Below, piece by piece: positions 1-7,653 of a DNA stretch of 30,646 nt; the stretch's first letter is position 1, and every line of letters starts with the position of its first letter. Source of the DNA: a virus; IMG/VR virus record IMGVR_UViG_3300042541_000250, positions 1-30,646 of that record; one strand, 5' to 3'. The notes beneath the pieces were generated by a model. The model searched no databases. It was not told the origin of the DNA and was given only the letters and a program-made list of their open reading frames with translations. A program made the translations under genes and the position numbers.

Positions 1-2
1 TA

Positions 3-509
3 GAAACTCCAGCCATACAAAAGGACTTTCTTGCATTTGCAGAAATCACCCAAAGGTTTGAAATCAAGGATGAAGAAAAACGCATCGTTACGGGTGCAGC
101 AATGATTGCTGATCTACCCATCTACCGAAGGGACGATGTGCGTGGTGAATACTATGTGGTATTTGACAAGGAGAGCATCTTTAAGATTGCAAAAAAGTGG
201 GCAAGAGGCAACAAGTACGATGCGGTTAACACTCACCACAAAACACCCATCGCTGATGGCGTGAGCTTGTTTGAATCATACATTATAGATCGTGAACGGG
301 GCGTTATGCCACCAAAGGGATTTGAAGAAGTTGCCGATGGTTCTTGGTTTGTCAGTTACCTGATAGACAATGAAGATGTTTGGTCAAAGGTGAAGTCAGG
401 CGAGTTCAAAGGATTCTCGGTTGAGGGTGTTTTTGACTTTCCAGTTGATGCTGATGAACAACTCCTTGAGCAAATGAAATCAATCCTTAGCCAGTGGAAT
501 GGCAAATAA
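3..509 (+). CDS. Prohead maturation protease (XkdF-like), 5' end missing
   Basis: The frame is open to the left window edge; 168 residues are visible. The segment resembles the XkdF-like phage serine protease family, which cleaves scaffold and capsid N-termini during head maturation. Visible hallmarks are a His-containing motif (NTHHKTPI, about residues 75-82 of the visible part), a following FESYIID strand, and near the C-terminus GFSVEG, where the candidate nucleophile Ser lies. An internal ATG at 102 would leave 135 aa, but the coding signal continues upstream of it (RFEIKDEEKRIVTG), so the real start is outside the window. The next genes are a scaffold-like protein and the major capsid protein, the usual partners of such a protease. 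The family call is confident; catalytic residues are inferred from pattern only. Confidence 0.8.
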   Translation, partial: ETPAIQKDFLAFAEITQRFEIKDEEKRIVTGAAMIADLPIYRRDDVRGEYYVVFDKESIFKIAKKWARGNKYDAVNTHHKTPIADGVSLFESYIIDRERGVMPPKGFEEVADGSWFVSYLIDNEDVWSKVKSGEFKGFSVEGVFDFPVDADEQLLEQMKSILSQWNGK

Positions 510-548
510 AATTGCAACACTTAAAACAAAAACCTAATTATATAACAA

Positions 549-1082
549 ATGAACGCAAAAGAAACACTCAAGGAAATCCGCACAATGCTTGGATTCTCTG
601 ACGAACCCGTTGCCGTTGAATTAGCGACTGCTACTTTGACCGATGGCACTGTAATTACTTACGAAGGCGAATTGGCAATCGGAACTGCCATCTTTGTTCA
701 AACTGCTGAAGGTGATATCCCAGCACCTGATGCAACTCACGAGGTTGAAGGTGGATTGTTGGTGACAACCGTTGGTGGTTTAGTTACTGAAATCGTTGAA
801 CCCGAAATCGAAGTTGAAGTTGAAGCCGAAGAGTTCGCAACCGTATCTGCATTCAACGAAGTAGTTGCCAAGATGGAAACTGCAATCGCTGAATTGACTG
901 CTAAGGTGGCAACATTGACTGCATCAAACAACACACACAAAGAAGCAATGAGCAAAGCAATCGACTTGATTGAGAAAGTTGCTGACTTGCCTTCAGAAGA
1001 ACCAACCAAAACTCCCGTTTCAAACAAGAAGAATGATCAGTTTGAAGCATTGAAAAGATTAAAAAACTCACTAAATAAATAA
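549..1082 (+). CDS. Probable capsid scaffold protein
   Basis: This 177-aa acidic protein lies between the protease and the major capsid gene, the usual position of a scaffold. Residues about 25-85 form a Thr/Gly/Val-rich, probably beta-rich module (TDGTVITYEGELAIGTAIF). Residues 85-95 are a Val/Glu repeat. Residues about 105-145 are predicted helical or coiled coil (AKMETAIAELTAKVATL). The C-terminus is short and basic (QFEALKRLKNSLNK), as in scaffolds that bind capsid through a basic tail. An A-rich stretch precedes the ATG and no Shine-Dalgarno is visible. Function comes from position and architecture, with no diagnostic motif; a decoration protein is the alternative. Confidence 0.6.
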   Translation: MNAKETLKEIRTMLGFSDEPVAVELATATLTDGTVITYEGELAIGTAIFVQTAEGDIPAPDATHEVEGGLLVTTVGGLVTEIVEPEIEVEVEAEEFATVSAFNEVVAKMETAIAELTAKVATLTASNNTHKEAMSKAIDLIEKVADLPSEEPTKTPVSNKKNDQFEALKRLKNSLNK

Positions 1083-1090
1083 CTAAAACT

Positions 1091-2020
1091 ATGGCATTTT
1101 CAGTCGGATCTCTCGTTAATTACAACAACGAACAATCAACAGATTTGTTGGTTAAAGCATTGTTCAGCGGTAAAACTGCTGCTGCGATGTACGCTGCTAA
1201 CCAAGTGCAAGTAGGTGTAAAATCATCTGCTGCCTTGAACATCATCGCTTCAACTGTATTCTTTCAAGCCGATGGCTGCGGATACAATCCAAGTGGTACA
1301 ACTACCTTCACACAAAGAAACATCACCGTTGGTGCTGTGAAAGTTGAAGAAACTTTATGTCCTAAAACTTTGGAAGCAAAGTGGATGCAAACACAAATTA
1401 TGCCTGGCTCACCAACAATGATTCCTTTTGAGGAGCAGATTGGAAACGAGAAGGTAGCCGTGATTGCACAAACTTTGGAAACTGCTCTTTGGCAGGGTGA
1501 TACTGCAAGTGGTAATCCTAATTTAAGCCGTTTTGATGGTTTGAGCAAAATCATCGCTGCTGCATCTCCAACATTGGCGAATGCTGCCCCAACAACTTTC
1601 ACAACTGTAACTTCTGCAAACATTGATGACATCTTGGATCAAATCTATGCAAACATCCCTGCTGCCGTTGCAACCAAAACTGACTTAGTTTGTTTCTTGG
1701 GTGTTGATGCTTACAAGTTGATGTTGGTTAATTTGAAGAACGCCAATTTGTTTCACTATGTAGCTGATGCTGCAACTGAAATGGAAATGGTTTATCCTGG
1801 AACTAATATGAAGTTGATCGCCGTTGGTGGTTTGAACGGAACAAACAAATTGTTTGCTGGTTCTTTGTCTAACTTCTTCTTAGGAACTGACCTTGCAAAC
1901 GAAGAGGAAATCGCAAAACTTTGGTACTCTGAAGATTCTGACGAAGTTCGTTTCCGTTTGACTTTCAAGTATGGTGTGCAGGTTGCATTCCCATCTGAAG
2001 TTGTTTATTTCACCCTTTAA
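1091..2020 (+). CDS. Major capsid protein
   Basis: This 309-aa protein directly follows the protease and scaffold genes and has the size of an HK97-fold shell subunit. It starts in the context AAAACT-ATG after an 8-nt gap. The N-terminal part is Ala/Val/Asn-rich. The middle contains KWMQTQIMPGSP and an EKVAVIAQTLETALWQGD segment that fits the long helix and P-domain of major capsid proteins of Bacteroidetes phages. The C-terminal third (MKLIAVGGLNGTNKLFAGSL, then LTFKYGVQVAFPSEVVYF) resembles the A-domain strands of that fold. Codon use is regular and GCT/GTT-rich, as in highly expressed genes. The fold is inferred from order and pattern, not from a structural comparison. Confidence 0.82.
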   Translation: MAFSVGSLVNYNNEQSTDLLVKALFSGKTAAAMYAANQVQVGVKSSAALNIIASTVFFQADGCGYNPSGTTTFTQRNITVGAVKVEETLCPKTLEAKWMQTQIMPGSPTMIPFEEQIGNEKVAVIAQTLETALWQGDTASGNPNLSRFDGLSKIIAAASPTLANAAPTTFTTVTSANIDDILDQIYANIPAAVATKTDLVCFLGVDAYKLMLVNLKNANLFHYVADAATEMEMVYPGTNMKLIAVGGLNGTNKLFAGSLSNFFLGTDLANEEEIAKLWYSEDSDEVRFRLTFKYGVQVAFPSEVVYFTL

Positions 2021-2031
2021 TCTAAGGTAGG

Positions 2032-2538
2032 ATGGCTTGTTTATTAACATCAGGATTTACCCTTGATTGCAAAGAAGCAATCGGGGGTATCAAAAGCATC
2101 CACCTAATCAGTTGGACAGCATCTAAGTTTACCGTTGTTAGTGGTGTAGTTACCGCAACAACTGTGGTGAGCGGTGATGTATACACTTACGAGCTACCGA
2201 AAGCAACCGGCTCAATGACAAACACCACAAATGTGAGCATTGAGAACGGCACATCTTTCAACCAAGCCGACATTGCGTTCAAACTTCGCAGATTGTCAAC
2301 CACCAAGCGTAACGAGATGAAACTCCTTGCACAAGGTCGTTGCTATGCAATCGTGAAAACGAACAACGATGAGTATTGGTTGGCTGGTAAGGACTTGGGT
2401 TGTGATGTGACTGCAATGGTCAGCAACACGGGTACTGCAATGGGTGACTCAACTGGATACGAGGTGACTCTATCTGCCATTGAAGCCGAAGCACCATTCT
2501 TGCTTCAAGCATCGGTAGTAACCACATTAGGAATTTAA
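2032..2538 (+). CDS. Virion structural protein, possibly tail tube or decoration
   Basis: This 168-aa protein directly follows the major capsid gene and is the last gene before the terminator at 2563. It begins with a Cys-containing segment (MACLLTSGFTLDCKEAIGGI) and is largely beta-strand and Thr/Val rich, with one charged helix (KLRRLSTTKRNEMKLLAQG) followed by AIVKTNNDEYWLAGKDLG. The C-terminus is EAEAPFLLQASVVTTLGI. This layout, beta segments around one helix, is compatible with a tail tube or head decoration protein, but no family motif is decisive. Shared transcription with the capsid gene supports a structural, high-copy role. Confidence 0.55.
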   Translation: MACLLTSGFTLDCKEAIGGIKSIHLISWTASKFTVVSGVVTATTVVSGDVYTYELPKATGSMTNTTNVSIENGTSFNQADIAFKLRRLSTTKRNEMKLLAQGRCYAIVKTNNDEYWLAGKDLGCDVTAMVSNTGTAMGDSTGYEVTLSAIEAEAPFLLQASVVTTLGI

Positions 2539-2562
2539 GTACGCTTGATTCATAGAGAGAGA

Positions 2563-2588
2563 GGGTGGGCATTTGCTCACCCTTTTTT
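2563..2588 (+). terminator. Rho-independent terminator after the head operon
   Basis: The arm GGGTGGGC (2563-2570) and the arm GCTCACCC (2575-2582) form an 8-bp stem with one G-U wobble around the loop ATTT, followed directly by six T (2583-2588). It lies 24 nt after the stop codon at 2538 and ends the capsid transcription unit. Its T-run runs into the -33 element of the next promoter candidate. Confidence 0.88.
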
Positions 2589-2617
2589 GTTACATAAAAG
2601 ACAAGTCGCTATTTTAG
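2586..2617 (+). promoter_or_regulatory. Bacteroidetes-type promoter candidate for the fibre operon
   Basis: TTTG at 2586-2589 is followed by exactly 20 nt and then TATTTTAG at 2610-2617, seven of eight matches to TAnnTTTG. The -33 element uses the last three T of the upstream terminator. The predicted transcription start would fall at or beside the ATG at 2622, implying a leaderless or nearly leaderless message. Confidence 0.55.
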
Positions 2618-2621
2618 GTAG

Positions 2622-2972
2622 ATGCTCCAAGTAACTAAACAAGATTCCGAATACTGGTATGTAACTCTCACCGAAAAAGTGACGATTGCAAACCCGTATT
2701 TTTTATTTAGTATGAAGTGCAGACAAACCGATGCGGTCAAGAATTTTATATTGACTGACACATCCACTTTCAAAGAACGATACAACAAGTTTTTGTTTGA
2801 TGAAGGTGTAACGGATGCCAAAACTTTGGAGGTCGGTGAACACGAGTACAATATCTACGCACAAATTTCATCTAACAATTTGAATCCTTCATTGGCTGAT
2901 GAGTTGGTTGAAACGGGATTATTGAAAGTTCTGCCATTGTTAAACAACGAGTTATTCTATCAGGTATCGTGA
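2622..2972 (+). CDS. Hypothetical phage structural-region protein
   Basis: This 116-aa protein is the first gene after the terminator and promoter pair. It starts with short strands (MLQVTKQDSEYWYVTLTEKV) and contains ANPYFLFSMKC, ILTDTSTFKERYNKFLF, and a C-terminal GEHEYNIYAQISSNNLNP then GLLKVLPL. This arrangement, an F/Y-rich beta domain of about 115 residues, recalls a small protein often found beside tail-fibre genes of Bacteroidetes phages; I know no function for it. It overlaps the next gene by 4 nt (GTGA). No signal peptide or membrane segment is visible. A head or tail accessory role is inferred only from position. Confidence 0.6.
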   Translation: MLQVTKQDSEYWYVTLTEKVTIANPYFLFSMKCRQTDAVKNFILTDTSTFKERYNKFLFDEGVTDAKTLEVGEHEYNIYAQISSNNLNPSLADELVETGLLKVLPLLNNELFYQVS

Positions 2973-3196
2973 GCGAGAAAATCTACACAACGAATCGTGA
3001 TATGGGCGTTGAACACGAAGTATCACTCACCAAGAAAACATTCACAACAAATCGTGATATGGGGTTTGAGAGAAGCGTGGATGATGTTAAGAAGAACTAT
3101 GAAGTAGATGCGTTGACTGCTGCTTTCTTATTAACTGAGGATTCATTTTTATTGCTCCAAGAGGATGGAGGTCGTTTGATAGAAAGTTATGTCTAA
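2969..3196 (+). CDS. Small protein with two repeats, fibre region
   Basis: This 75-aa protein starts at GTG inside the GTGA overlap with the preceding stop. Residues about 7-20 (TTNRDMGVEHEVSLTKK) and 26-39 (TTNRDMGFERSV) are a tandem repeat, also visible in the DNA (CGTGATATGGG twice, 54 nt apart). The C-terminus is acidic and Leu-rich (LLTEDSFLLLQEDGG). It overlaps the next gene by 8 nt, so translation is coupled. No family is recognised. Small repeat proteins here may be fibre connectors or chaperones, but that is a guess. Confidence 0.6.
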   Translation: MSEKIYTTNRDMGVEHEVSLTKKTFTTNRDMGFERSVDDVKKNYEVDALTAAFLLTEDSFLLLQEDGGRLIESYV

Positions 3197-3989
3197 CAAG
3201 AAAATTTCACAACTTGATTCCATTGGAACTATTGATGTCAATCAAGATAGTATACCGATCGTTGACTATTCAGAGAATGTCACCAAACGGACAAACCTTG
3301 CCAACATAGGACAAAGGGTATTGGAAGCCAGTTCAACAACAAACCTTGCAGAAGGAACAAACCTATATTTCACCAATACACGAGTTTACACGAAGGCAAA
3401 GGCAGCGTTCAAAGCTGGTTCAAACACATCTATCACTTTTGACGATACACTCCAAACCATCACCATCGCATCACAAGGCAATGTCCAATCCGTAAACACA
3501 AAGACGGGTGCAGTTGTATTGACAACAACGGACATAAGCGAGGGAACAAACGAGTATTTCACCGCAGCGAGAGTGAGAGCAGTTGTGTTGACTGGTCTTT
3601 CATTGGTGACAAATGCCGTGATTTCTGCAACCGATTCAGTATTGGTTGCGTTCGGTAAGTTACAAGCTCAGATCACCGCAAACCTTTCAACACTTACATC
3701 ACATACATCCGATACAAGCAACCCACACGCTACTACAAAAGCACAAGTCGGGTTGGGCAATGTTGCCGATGTAGACACCACAAACGCATCAAACATTGCG
3801 AGTGGTACATTGGCTGATGCGAGGTTAACATCTGCCGTTACAAAGCAAGGAAACACATTTAACGGAGCATCGCAATTAGTACAGTTGGATGCATCAACCA
3901 AACTTCCTGCCGTTGACGGCTCTAATTTGACAAACTTAAACATTCCACCTTCAACGGGTGGGGATTTATACTTATTTTACAACTACTAA
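3189..3989 (+). CDS. Tail fibre-like protein
   Basis: This 266-aa, Thr/Asn/Ala-rich protein has few aromatic residues. The N-terminus (MSNKKISQLDSIGTIDVNQD followed by IPIVDYSENVTKRT) matches the module many Bacteroidetes phages use to start fibre or appendage proteins. The repeats NLAEGTNLYFTNTRVYTKAK (about residues 55-73) and DISEGTNEYFTAARVRA (about 114-130) are two copies of one motif typical of fibrous shafts. The segment SNPHATTKAQVGLGNV (about 177-192) is the well-known phage tail-fibre repeat. The C-terminus is short and Pro/Gly-rich. It probably forms a trimeric host-contact fibre. The stop is 1 nt before the next ATG. Confidence 0.8.
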   Translation: MSNKKISQLDSIGTIDVNQDSIPIVDYSENVTKRTNLANIGQRVLEASSTTNLAEGTNLYFTNTRVYTKAKAAFKAGSNTSITFDDTLQTITIASQGNVQSVNTKTGAVVLTTTDISEGTNEYFTAARVRAVVLTGLSLVTNAVISATDSVLVAFGKLQAQITANLSTLTSHTSDTSNPHATTKAQVGLGNVADVDTTNASNIASGTLADARLTSAVTKQGNTFNGASQLVQLDASTKLPAVDGSNLTNLNIPPSTGGDLYLFYNY

Positions 3990-3990
3990 A

Positions 3991-4395
3991 ATGGCAGCAA
4001 ATACATCACCCATATTCGCACTATCTCCCGAACTTTCATTTGCAACGGTAACAGGTGCGACAACCGACCGAACAGGTGCAACGATGACAAACACCGTCAC
4101 GCTTTTAACTGCTGCAACAAACGGCACGAAGATCACGCAGATAGGGGCAAAGGTTGCAGGAACAAATGCGGCAACTGCTGTGCTTATTTTCATTAGTGAT
4201 TCAACTGGGGCAAATTTCAAGTTGTTTGATGAGATTGCTTTGGCTGCCATTACCGCAGGAAATACAACCACATCGCAAAGGGCGGTAACTGCTTACTCTG
4301 ATTTGCAATTAAAAGCTGGGCAAGTCGTAAAGGTTGGAACAACTGTTGCCATCACCGCAGGAGTAAATATATTTGCAGTAAAAGGAGATTATTGA
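3991..4395 (+). CDS. Small beta-rich virion protein, decoration or fibre
   Basis: This 134-aa protein is rich in Ala, Thr and Val. An upstream in-frame ATG at 3958 would overlap the fibre gene by 32 nt and add residues copied from its frame, so the ATG at 3991, right after the stop at 3989, is preferred. The sequence alternates strands (NTVTLLTAATNGTKITQIGA, AAVLIFISDSTG, KLFDEIALAAI, AGQVVKVGTTVAITAGVN) and looks like a single beta-sandwich or jelly-roll domain, as in capsid decoration or fibre-tip proteins of environmental phages. No catalytic motif is visible. It lies between two fibre genes with 1-nt gaps. Confidence 0.6.
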   Translation: MAANTSPIFALSPELSFATVTGATTDRTGATMTNTVTLLTAATNGTKITQIGAKVAGTNAATAVLIFISDSTGANFKLFDEIALAAITAGNTTTSQRAVTAYSDLQLKAGQVVKVGTTVAITAGVNIFAVKGDY

Positions 4396-4396
4396 G

Positions 4397-5254
4397 ATGC
4401 CTGACTTTGGGATAATGCGTGGGTTTAATGAAAAATTGTTTGGTGACAAGTTGGTCGCTGGGCAATTGCCTACGCAGTTGGGGTTAATTGGTAGTAGTGA
4501 TTTCGGAATTGATGTAGACTATCAAGCGATATTAAATTACGCCACATCACAAGGATATACCTTGCCAAGTGCATCGCAACAATTACTTCAAAATAGATTA
4601 ATTGGTGATTTGAAGTCGGCTGGTGTTTGGTCTAAATTAGACACTTTTGCAATGTTTGCGACTAACGGAAATAGTAGTTTTGCTTTAATTGATTGGAAAA
4701 GATTATCACAATATACCGCTGTTAATAGTCCGACTTTTACAACTAATCAAGGATTCAATGGTAATGCCTTGTCAAGTTATATAAATACAAACTATAATGC
4801 TGTCACAAATGCAACAAATTACACTTTAAACAGTGCATCTGTTGGGGCTTATTTATTTGAAAACGCAACGGGCGATTTTGCCTATATAGGGGCATTGGTT
4901 CTTCCAAATGCTTTTTCTGCATTAGTCCCAAATAGAAACAGTAATTTGACGAGACTAAACGATTCCGGCTCCGCATTCCCAAGTACAAATATTACGGAAA
5001 CGGGGTTGATTTGTGCAAATAGAACAAATAGCACAACGGTAAATATTTATAAAAACGGTATATTGCATGACTCAAAATCAGAATCAACTACTGCATTGCC
5101 AAACACTAATTTTTATGCATTAGCGTGGTCTTTAGGGGGATCTCCAGGACAATTGACAAATAAGAAAGTTTCTTGCGTTTTTACTGGAGGGGATTTGACA
5201 TCAACTCAAGTTAATTTTTCTAATGCGTTAAATACCTATATGACATCATTATGA
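4397..5254 (+). CDS. Tail fibre or receptor-binding protein, lectin-like fold
   Basis: This 285-aa protein starts 2 nt after the previous stop. The N-terminal 40 residues (GIMRGFNEKLFGDKLVAGQL) look like an attachment segment. The central part follows a pattern common in phage appendage proteins with a concanavalin or laminin-G-like sandwich: helix LQNRLIGDLKSAGVWSKLDT, then FAMFATNGNSSFALIDWK, then strands with NATNYTLNSASVGAYLFENA and NSTTVNIYKNGILHDS, and a terminal ALAWSLGG...VSCVFTGGDLT segment. Its DNA is more AT-rich than neighbouring genes, as is frequent for swapped host-range genes. Role in host binding is inferred. Confidence 0.65.
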   Translation: MPDFGIMRGFNEKLFGDKLVAGQLPTQLGLIGSSDFGIDVDYQAILNYATSQGYTLPSASQQLLQNRLIGDLKSAGVWSKLDTFAMFATNGNSSFALIDWKRLSQYTAVNSPTFTTNQGFNGNALSSYINTNYNAVTNATNYTLNSASVGAYLFENATGDFAYIGALVLPNAFSALVPNRNSNLTRLNDSGSAFPSTNITETGLICANRTNSTTVNIYKNGILHDSKSESTTALPNTNFYALAWSLGGSPGQLTNKKVSCVFTGGDLTSTQVNFSNALNTYMTSL

Positions 5255-5460
5255 TTACTGTACTACACCCTAACGATGAGCAATATAACGCACTAAACGG
5301 ATATAGACATAATTCCAGTGAACTGCTATTTGTACAAGATGGTAGCGATAGATGGATAGTTGGATTAGAGGTTTTAGGTGATTCTAATTTTGCAGAAATA
5401 CACAACCAACTTGAACAACTTGAACGAATTGAATACATTCCACCACCATTTCCGATATGA
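5251..5460 (+). CDS. Small protein after the fibre gene
   Basis: This 69-aa protein starts in an ATGA overlap with the fibre gene and ends in an ATGA overlap with the histidine kinase gene, so it is translationally coupled on both sides. It contains QYNALNGY, a WIVGLEVL strand, an acidic helix (AEIHNQLEQLERIEYI) and a PPPFPI tail. Small proteins with a QYN..NGY start next to fibre genes are common in phages of this kind; a fibre-assembly helper is possible. No motif proves this. Confidence 0.6.
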   Translation: MITVLHPNDEQYNALNGYRHNSSELLFVQDGSDRWIVGLEVLGDSNFAEIHNQLEQLERIEYIPPPFPI

Positions 5461-6680
5461 AACTAAGCGGTCGTTCTTGGATCGCTTTGATAATTGCTGC
5501 GGTAATTATGTTGTGTTTTTTATCGGTGCAAACTGCCCTGGTACTGAAATACATTCAGCCAAGTCACGAAGCTGCACTCTTCGGCTATTGGTCAATTATT
5601 GGATTCCTGCCTTTTTTCTATTTTGTGGTCGTTGAGTTCGTCAGAAAAGCACGACATAAATTCCAAAGCATTGACGATACATTCAACGCCATTGATGCCA
5701 GTAACATCGTATTGGAGTTTGACAAAAGCGGAACTATCCGAAAAGCAAATTCAAAGTTTTACACATCATTTGGCTATGCAGATATAATTGGACAACGCCA
5801 CAAAGTTTTGGTCGGTGATGTAGATGCGAACGAATACAACTCATTTTGGAATCAACTCAGAGTCGGCAGATTCAAGCAAGGAGAATATGAACGATTGAAG
5901 TCAGATGGTTCGGTGATATGGTTATTTGCAAACTACAACCCCATCAAAGATCCATACGGTGAAGTTTACAAAGTGATGCTCATTGCAACCGATATCACCG
6001 ACAAGAAGATAATTGAAGCGGATGTAAACAAAAAGAATTCCTATTTGGAACACGCTGCGAAGATTCTAAGACACGATATGCACTCAGGTATCAATACATA
6101 CATTCCTCGTGGTTTGAGTTCCTTAAAACGCAGATTGTCTGAAGAGCAAATCAAGGAACTAAAGATTGATGCACCCTTGCGAATGATTGAAGAGGGATTG
6201 ACCCACACGCAAAAAGTTTACAAGGGAGTGAAAGAATTCACGAACTTGGTGAAGGCGGATGCACAACTTGAAAAGAATGAGTTTGATCTGCGTGAAATCC
6301 TAATCAGTTACCTGAGTTCTACCAGTTACGAAAAGCAAGTTGTCATTGAAGAACTACCCACTATTGAAGTGAACGAGTCGTTGTTTTGTACTGCCGTTGA
6401 TAACCTAATCAGAAACGGGTTAAAGTACAATGATAGTTCAACGAAGGTGATTCGCATATTTGCGGAGGACAACTATCTTTGCATCGTTGACAATGGTCGT
6501 GGAATGAGTCAAGAGGATTTGATTCAATGGTCGCAACCGTATAAACGAAAAGAAGGGCAGAAAGAAGCTGGAAGCGGATTGGGTTTGAACATTTGTATTG
6601 CGATAATGGATGAACACAAATTCCCGGTGACTGCTGAGAAATTAGAAATAGGTACAAAATTAAAGATAAAAATACGATGA
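5457..6680 (+). CDS. Membrane sensor histidine kinase with PAS domain
   Basis: This 407-aa protein has two membrane helices (about 7-30 and 42-61) joined by a very short loop, so no large external sensor is present. A PAS/PAC domain spans about 75-185 (ANSKFYTSFGYADIIGQ; closing LIATDITDKK). The H-box reads ILRHDMHSGINTYIPRG, with candidate phospho-acceptor His206. The ATPase part has the N-box DNLIRNGLKYND (315-326), G1 box DNGRGM (345-350) and G2 box GSGLGL (372-377), so all kinase boxes appear intact. It overlaps the genes on both sides by ATGA. The next gene is a receiver protein, making a complete two-component pair within a phage late operon. The signal sensed is unknown; the PAS domain suggests a cytoplasmic cue such as redox, ligand or membrane state. 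Confidence 0.92.
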   Translation: MKLSGRSWIALIIAAVIMLCFLSVQTALVLKYIQPSHEAALFGYWSIIGFLPFFYFVVVEFVRKARHKFQSIDDTFNAIDASNIVLEFDKSGTIRKANSKFYTSFGYADIIGQRHKVLVGDVDANEYNSFWNQLRVGRFKQGEYERLKSDGSVIWLFANYNPIKDPYGEVYKVMLIATDITDKKIIEADVNKKNSYLEHAAKILRHDMHSGINTYIPRGLSSLKRRLSEEQIKELKIDAPLRMIEEGLTHTQKVYKGVKEFTNLVKADAQLEKNEFDLREILISYLSSTSYEKQVVIEELPTIEVNESLFCTAVDNLIRNGLKYNDSSTKVIRIFAEDNYLCIVDNGRGMSQEDLIQWSQPYKRKEGQKEAGSGLGLNICIAIMDEHKFPVTAEKLEIGTKLKIKIR

Positions 6681-7114
6681 TTGATTCCATATTGCTTGTA
6701 GATGACGAGGATTTATTCCACTTAGTTTTTGAAGATTCTTGTTCTTTACTGGACATCACACTTTCCCTCCAGAGTTTAACATCTTCAGACGAAGCCGACC
6801 GACTATTCAAGAAGTGGTTCAATGAAGGTCCTGTGGAAGATAGACCCGAATGCGTGTTTGTGGATTTGAACATCATCGGCAGTTCGTTTGATGGGATTGA
6901 GTTGATTAGAAAAATCAACACGGAGTACGGCAACGGGGTTGTCATCGGAATCATCTCCAGTTCAGACGATAAACAAGAAATTGACAAGGCGAAATCCGTT
7001 GGAGCTCAGTTTTGGATTATTAAATCAGATGAGATTGAGCCAAGATTGGAATCCTTTCGCAGAGATTATGAAGGGTACAAGAACAAAACTGCTCCGTTTA
7101 AGGTATACAAGTGA
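6677..7114 (+). CDS. Receiver-only response regulator
   Basis: This 145-aa single receiver domain has no DNA-binding output. Key residues are present: the acidic pair D9-D10 (SILLVDDED), the phospho-acceptor D63 (CVFVDLNI), the switch Ser in GIISSSDD (94-96) and Lys116 (FWIIKSDE). Its start lies in an ATGA overlap with the kinase stop, so it should be made in proportion to the kinase and is the likely phosphorylation partner. CheY-like stand-alone receivers act by protein contact, so the output could be the next membrane protein, a host protein or a phosphorelay. The end overlaps the next gene as GTGA. Confidence 0.9.
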   Translation: MIDSILLVDDEDLFHLVFEDSCSLLDITLSLQSLTSSDEADRLFKKWFNEGPVEDRPECVFVDLNIIGSSFDGIELIRKINTEYGNGVVIGIISSSDDKQEIDKAKSVGAQFWIIKSDEIEPRLESFRRDYEGYKNKTAPFKVYK

Positions 7115-7653
7115 TTCTAAGCAATGATACTGCCCAACAACTACTCAACCTATGGAAAACAAAAAAGGTTGGTTTAGAGGGCAATGTCTTGAAAGTCATC
7201 CAAACTACGGATGAGGAATTCCAAAGGTACATTGACGAGGCAAAGCAGCGTGATCAAGAAACAAGACGGAAACGATTAGAGATTACCAAACAAGTTCAAT
7301 CTCAAAACAAGGACTTAATTGAAAGCCAAGCGGATCGTGAGAAGTTGATGATAGATTTGCAAGAATCACTTGCACAATCTGAGATGCTCAAGAACGCAGC
7401 CGTTGAGGATTTGGAATCACTACAAAAAAGGACTCAATTTGAACTGATTGGATTGATTGTGAAGGTTGCATTATCGGTGATTGGTGCGGTTTGTATCTTG
7501 ACAACGATTCTTTATTTGTATGTCATCAGTAAGGGGTTAAATTCTACAATCATTGAAACTACCTGGAGCAATCTATTTGGAATCATCTTGACTAACTCAT
7601 TCTCAATCATTGGAACAATTATGGGTGTTAAACATATGGCAGATAAAAAGTAA
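7111..7653 (+). CDS. Coiled-coil membrane protein coupled to the two-component genes
   Basis: This 180-aa protein starts at GTG in the GTGA overlap with the response regulator stop. Residues 1-35 are soluble. Residues about 35-108 form a long charged coiled coil (REKLMIDLQESLAQSEMLKN). Two membrane helices follow (about 111-138 and 151-173), and the C-terminus is short and basic. No enzyme motif is seen. Because it is translationally coupled to the kinase and regulator, it may be their membrane partner or effector; it could also belong to the lysis cluster that follows. I do not recognise a named family. It overlaps the next small gene by 1 nt (TAATG). Confidence 0.75.
   Translation: MILSNDTAQQLLNLWKTKKVGLEGNVLKVIQTTDEEFQRYIDEAKQRDQETRRKRLEITKQVQSQNKDLIESQADREKLMIDLQESLAQSEMLKNAAVEDLESLQKRTQFELIGLIVKVALSVIGAVCILTTILYLYVISKGLNSTIIETTWSNLFGIILTNSFSIIGTIMGVKHMADKK

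Noticed and set aside
737-1027. Minus-strand open frame (96 aa) opposite the scaffold gene, and similar ones at 1264-1632, 3668-3943, 6409-6987, 10554-11003, 24015-24362 and 29634-29951
   Set aside because: Each lies opposite a strongly supported plus-strand gene, has low-complexity or unlikely composition and no promoter or start context; they are shadows.
5378-5635. 85-aa frame across the start of the kinase gene, and 5599-5787
   Set aside because: Overlaps the start and PAS parts of the kinase in another frame, with no family-like pattern.
5457-7653. Host chromosomal contamination as the source of the kinase and regulator genes
   Set aside because: The genes are joined by 4-nt overlaps to phage genes on both sides with similar codon style, so a chimeric join is unlikely.
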